Assembly: GCA_030142905.1 (NCBI GenBank)
Contig: JASJOG010000054.1
Coordinates: 868,001 to 932,000 of the forward strand
Source of the DNA: Heliopora coerulea
Taxonomy: Eukaryota > Cnidaria > Anthozoa > Scleralcyonacea > Helioporidae
Length of the DNA: 64,000 nt
Direction: 5' to 3'
Under the pieces are notes generated by a model, which saw only the letters and a list, made by a program, of their open reading frames with translations, had not been told where the DNA came from and searched no databases. Positions 59,041 to 64,000 of the stretch are shown one piece after another. Positions within the stretch are counted from its first letter, which is position 1. The number at the start of each line of letters is the position of its first letter. The translations under genes were made by a program, and so were the position numbers.

Positions 59041-62000
59041 TTGATTCCACTCCAGTCTTGGTTTTTGATAATGGTTCAGCATTTCTTAAAGTTGGTTTCT
59101 CTGGTGAGGATACCCCAAAAGAGATTGTTCCTTCTGTGGTTGGGACACCATTAAGATATTCCCAAGAGATTTCAGGCATGGACTACAGCCACCGAGCAGG
59201 GTTGGTGTTTGGAGGAGAGGCTGTTGGAAAAGCTGGAGTCTTGCACATTGGTAAGGACTGGAATGAAGTCATATTACTAATATTACCATTATGATTACCG
59301 ATAATATTTGTGAAACTATTGCAATTGTGGAGTATACCAGTGATGTGGTTATCAAACCATCAGTAATCAGCCTTAGCAGGGCCGCCAAGAGGGGGGGGGG
59401 CAAATTGACCCAGGCCCCCAACTCAAAGGGGTCCCCAAAATTGGAAGGATTTAGCATGGGTTGGTTTTGACCATATGAAATGATTCCTATGACGTGGTAA
59501 ATAGGACCCCAGAAAAAGTTTTGCCCGGGCCCCGCTAATTCTCTCGGCGGCCCAGAGCCTTAGTACAAAGGGTTATTAATTTTTAAGTGCAGCAGAAGTG
59601 TATGATCAAACTACATTGAACCGAGGTAAAGATAGAAGTTGAAACCAAGTTGCGTACTCAATTCAAATATTTAGTTGCGCATAATTTCTGGACTCAATCA
59701 TTTCTAGAAAACTAGCTGTACAAAAGATATCATCTCATGAAGGGATGACTGATACTTCTGTTCCCAATCAGATCTGTTGTAGCGAAAACAGTATAGACGC
59801 CGTTTTGTTCATCGGAGACCAAAGCGTATCAAGCTAAACATAAGATCTCATGACATTATGCAATGATTCATACTTCTTTTCAAAATCAGGTATTGAATAG
59901 TTACTAGAAAGAAAAAAAATGGTGCGAACACCGTTTTGTTGACAACAGACCGAAGCGTAATGTTTTCTTAGCAGCGTTCCTAAATTTGGCTGAGAGGTCT
60001 ACCATGCGTATCGGCTGACCCTGTCGGATCCGAAGGTGTTCGGGGGGCGTACGAAATGTCTGTTCATCCCTGTTCCCCTGCGAGGTTTTATCGGCCGAAT
60101 ACGATATCCGAGCCTCGTTCGTCCCCAGGATTTTGTTCCTGCTAGATGAGAATATTCACTCAATACCTATATTTTGTTGTCGTGAATACCAATACGAATA
60201 TCAATAAACTTTATTTAACGAGAGTAACACAATTACAAAAAGATATTTGTATTCTTTCCTTGTCGCCCTCAACTTAACTTAAATAATTACGAATATACTA
60301 AAAAATAGAAAATATATACATTAAAAAATTGAATGAAATACAATAATTTAAATGTTTTCAAAATGGATAAAAATAAATATATACGAAGCAACTAAGAATA
60401 ATTATTAAATGTTAAATTAAATTAAAATATACCGGTTTATATCTAATAGAGCCTAGATACCTTAAAGGTATCGGCAGAATTTTGTTCTAACTGCCACCTT
60501 TTAAAGTCTTTTTTCAACACAGAGGTAGATGAACAATTTTCCATGCAGTTACCTAATAAATTCCACACACTAATAACAGAATAAAAAAAAGTTCTACGAA
60601 GTGCATCAGTTTTTGGTTTAGGTATACGATACAAACATCTAGATCTAGTATTATATTTGCTACTGCTACTAGAAAAAAGGGTTAGTTTATCACATAGATA
60701 GTCCGGTGTTCGTCCGTCGATAATTTTTTTAAAAAGAATCAGTTTATTCAAAATACATAATTTATCAACTGGAATCCAACCAAGTTGTGTAAATATCGTA
60801 AGCGACCTTGTGTTTTCCGGACATTGGTCAATCACATACCTTGCACAACGTGAAGGTCGCTTTGTCCTTGTATCAGTGAAACTGCGACATCGCCCTTGTA
60901 CTATTCCAACAATAAATTTCACCGTTTTTCATGATTAAGACTATCCACTGAAAGGTGACGTGATTGACAAGTGGAACGACGTGGAAGGACTGTGGAACTA
61001 CGTCCTGGGTAGCCTCATGGGTATTCAAGACAATCCAGATTTTCCTGTGCTGATCACCCAACCTGCTCTAAACTCAAAAAAAAACACGGAAAAACTTGCA
61101 GAGGTACTTGAAGCTATAGTGTTTTGAAAGTCATGATCTTCCTTAGAAATTAAAAATTTGATCTGCTAAGGCACATTTATAGAACACCATTGTCGTATAC
61201 GATTGGTCGTTCTCGGGTATGTACTGTCTCAAAGTCCCAATTCTAGCTTGTTCTAGTCACGTGGATTTTCCACATAAAGTTGCAACCGTACTTGATTGGT
61301 TGTTTATTAATTTATTTGAGATAATGTTAATTATGAGGAATTAGCGCCCGGCAGGCTTAGTAACCGACAACCAGCCAACAACTTTAAGAAATACAAAACA
61401 AAACAGATACCTAAAAACAAACATCTGGAAAACTCGTAATTCGAGTTAAATCAAGACAGAAGTGAGACTGTAATATTGCGACTTTATTGCAAAGTCATCT
61501 TCATATAGTCTGATGAAATATTACAGTCTCACTTTTGTCTTGCTCTAACTCGAATTCTGAGTTCACAAAATGTTATTTTTCGGAATCTGTTTGGGCTCAG
61601 TAAGTTTAGCAAACATGGCGTTTGACGAAGGCGAAGCTAGACGGTGATTGTTTTCCCGATGTTGTACGACTAGTTTATCGATATTTTTAAGTACATGAAG
61701 ACCTAAATAGTGGGAATCGACAATCCAGATGGAAATCTTAATCATGTTATAAATATGATGGCCCAGACAATAATTTTAAATAATGACATAACGAAGACAT
61801 AGATTGCAGTATAAGAATTTGTTTAACTGACCTTATACTTCAATCTATGTCTTCGTTACCCTTTTATTTGAAATTATTGTCTGGGCCATCATATTTATAA
61901 CACGAGTAGGTAAAGACCAAGTTAAAGCCTTGAAAGAATTTTTTAAATGAAGAGAAGTATTCTTCTGCGCCGGTACACAATAGGAAACATCAATGGAGTT

Positions 62001-63295
62001 CTCAGGATTTCGCTGTTCCTATCAATGTTTTATTGTTGTTTCTCTAGATAATGTTTGAGCATTTCCACATGCCTTCGTTGTACATTGCTTGCCAGCCTGT
62101 CTTAGCCCTGTTCTCCATGGGATTTACCTCTGGTCTCTCTTTCTGCTCCGGATTCAATAGCACCCAGGCAGGAGTGGTGTATGAGGGACATGTCTTACCC
62201 CATACTGTGAAACAACTGGATATTGCGGGATACCAGCTGACTGAAAACTTAAGAAAACTCCTTATGTCTGGTCAAGGGTTTGGATTTCGTAGCTCCTCTC
62301 AGTGGCAGATCGTGAATGATATCAAAGAAAAGATGGCGTGTGTGTCGCAAGGTGAGCGCATAAAATGAGTTATAAAATAATGTGTATTGTACGCGAGCTC
62401 CGATTAGTTAATACGTATGTTCGGATCAGGGTATCCAAACACGGGAAAAATTTCCCGCTAAAAGTTTACTGAAATTTGTATTGCCAGTCTGAGTATTTTA
62501 TGAAAGAAATGTGGAATGGTTTCTATGTCTTCGGGAATTGTTGAACTGGCGTGACTTTTGTTCACCTGTCAACCTTGGTTGATTGGTGCTTTTCTCTTGT
62601 TTCTGATTGGTAGTTGATCTTATTGGGTGAATTGCTCACTTCATCAATCTGTTAGTAAAGTTAACTAAAGAGATAGTTCAATATTTGGCGTACTCGATTG
62701 AGTTACAGGTGCAAGCGGAAAGTTGTAGGAACCTGAAAAAAGCGTAAGTGTTTTATGAGGCGATGACAGAGACAGCTTTGAAAGCAGGTTGTAATTCGCG
62801 CGGTTGTTAACTTAACACTGGCAGTACGCTAATCATATTCGAGTGGCAAACGGTCTATTTTGCCAAGGCGCAATAACTCGTGACGTAACGTTCTCGCGTG
62901 ACATCCCCGTGCAGAATATCCTAGTCGATGACCGGCTACTAAAGGCTACAAGTTTACTAAAGGGGTTCGCTGACCCACAGGTGCGGGCTCAAAGTCCGCT
63001 GTCGTCTCTAAAATTTCCTGGAATGCTTAAGAAGTATCAGATAATAGTGACAATTTCTGCTTAGGTTTGATTTATGCCATTTTACTTAGCATGCGTTTTA
63101 TTTTACAGATTTTGCCACAGATACCAAACGTTATCAATCTCAGGCCGAGTTACAAGAGCCATATGAACTTCCTGACGGTCAAGTCATTGACGTCGGTATG
63201 GAGAGGTTTGGCTGTGCCGAGTCGTTGTTCAGACCGATGGAACTGGGTCTTACCCAGACCCCGGCGCACATGCTCATTACGGAAGCAATAAACAG
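59041..63295 (+). CDS. Divergent actin-like domain, exons 1-4 (unit C, partial)
   Basis: Exons are 59041-59250, 60940-61103, 62048-62351 and 63109-63295. The last exon should lie just beyond the window. Frame and splice sites are intact. The exon 3 donor is GTGAGC here versus GTGGGC in A and B. The catalytic-loop decay (CSGFNSTQ) is present, so it predates all three units. Confidence 0.85.
59379..59553. repeat. MITE in first long actin-like intron (unit C)
   Basis: Copy of 13288-13464. Confidence 0.65.
60185..60922 (-). mobile_element. CR1/L2-type retrotransposon fragment, longer open frame (unit C)
   Basis: Same fragment as 14096-14833, but the reverse-transcriptase C-terminal frame is open for 159 codons (60443-60922), reading through LFKKIIDGRTPDYLCDKL where A and B have a stop. 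It is still a 5'-truncated, dead element. Confidence 0.78.
61431..61563. repeat. Fold-back MITE (unit C)
   Basis: Copy of 15342-15474. Confidence 0.75.
61746..61901. repeat. Fold-back MITE 2 (unit C)
   Basis: Copy of 15657-15812. Confidence 0.8.
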
Positions 63296-64000
63296 GTAAA
63301 GAACACACAGACACCCTGACTGGGTCTAGGATAATGGTGCTTTTGAAGTAGCCCGCTTCACCTTCCCTCAGTAGAGCTTTGTTTCACTGGGGGAGATTAA
63401 GGTCTGCTTGAGCACGACCGTTTGACATTTGAAAGAATATTGGAGGAAACTTTACACGTCAATGAAAAACTCGAAATCCCTCAGCTTACGATGGGATTAT
63501 GCTACTGATCATAGCTCCCTAAAGCGAAACGCATTTTCCTTATGGGAGGGTTGCACGAGACTTGACTGTCCTGTTGATGGTTCTTTAACAAAAGAATCTC
63601 ATTAGCTGGTATTGTATGTCACCTTCGAAGTTGTTGCCACATTTCTTTTCTTTTGAATCTCAAAGGATTGATTGTGGCCAACCTATTTAATGAATTTTGC
63701 CCCCCACTTAGTGGGTAAGCTTTTTTAGCAAGGTTTATGTTCTGCTTGGGAGTACTGAGTGGTATGTTGATCTTACAACATGTTCAGGGTAAGTAACCTT
63801 GGGTCAGATTGGAATGCCTACAGTCTTGGAACTGTTAGAAGATGTAAGGGTAGTATATCAAAATGGTTTTTCAACCTTTCTCGGAGGTTGATTTGCGACA
63901 GTGATTCAAAGCATCCATGCTTACCACCAGTTCGGTTGAGCCAGGACCATAGCCCTGTGGGCAAACTCGTTGCATAAGACGTTATTTTATTTGACGGCTT
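63296..64000. other. Actin-like intron 4 (unit C), cut by window end
   Basis: Copy of 17214-17917. No exon or other feature is seen before the sequence ends. Confidence 0.6.

Larger units (their letters stand above)
56940..64000. repeat. Tandem segmental unit C (incomplete, runs off the window)
   Basis: Third direct copy, starting at the same TTATATTCTACC point. By eye it differs from A and B more than they differ from each other, for example in the retrotransposon frame, the exon 3 donor and small indels near 62480. Confidence 0.95.

Overview
The window is nuclear DNA from a multicellular eukaryote. It is AT-rich, its genes have GT-AG introns, it is dense in short inverted-repeat transposons (MITEs) and tRNA-like repeats, and it carries a CR1/L2-type retrotransposon tail. 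The gene content (a BAHD1-like chromatin protein, a divergent actin, an AKAP-like anchor) fits an invertebrate animal, and a cnidarian such as a stony coral is my best guess. That guess is inference; no species marker is visible. All recognised genes are on the + strand.

Layout. Positions 1-7312 hold no convincing gene, only MITEs, fold-back tRNA-like repeats and twin perfect hairpins. A 2.2 kb exon (7313-9515) encodes an N-terminal membrane anchor followed by acidic, low-complexity protein with five amphipathic helices of the PKA-anchoring (AKAP) type. A TA-flanked pogo/Tigger-like element lies at 9730-10507. From 10848 to the window end the DNA is a head-to-tail segmental array: unit A 10848-35743 (24,896 bp), unit B 35744-56939 (21,196 bp) and unit C 56940 to beyond 64000. 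Each unit carries, in order, a full-length divergent actin-like domain in five exons, a small intronless gene for a 181-residue three-repeat protein (beta-trefoil-like), and the 5' exons of a BAHD1-like gene. Unit A holds an extra nested 3,683 bp tandem copy of the three-repeat gene, which explains most of the A/B length difference.

How it fits together. The outer duplication breakpoints lie upstream of the actin-like exons, downstream of the AKAP exon, and inside the BAHD1-like gene after its large exon. The array therefore multiplies the three-repeat gene intact under every gene model, while it multiplies a headless BAHD1-like gene and (depending on the model) a complete or headless actin-like gene. 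The AKAP exon ends in phase 1 with a strong donor, and the first actin exon needs a phase-1 donor. Splicing the two gives an uninterrupted 1,112-codon reading frame: a membrane-anchored AKAP joined to a full actin fold whose catalytic residues have decayed. A competing model gives the actin-like gene its own 16-nt first coding exon (12874-12889) and a 60-bp intron. Transcript data would separate the two.

The nested copies carry a clear recombination record. Unit B's single inner segment matches the first inner copy of A on its left side and the second on its right side, as expected if B lost a copy by unequal crossing-over. The three coding copies of the three-repeat gene in the window encode identical proteins.
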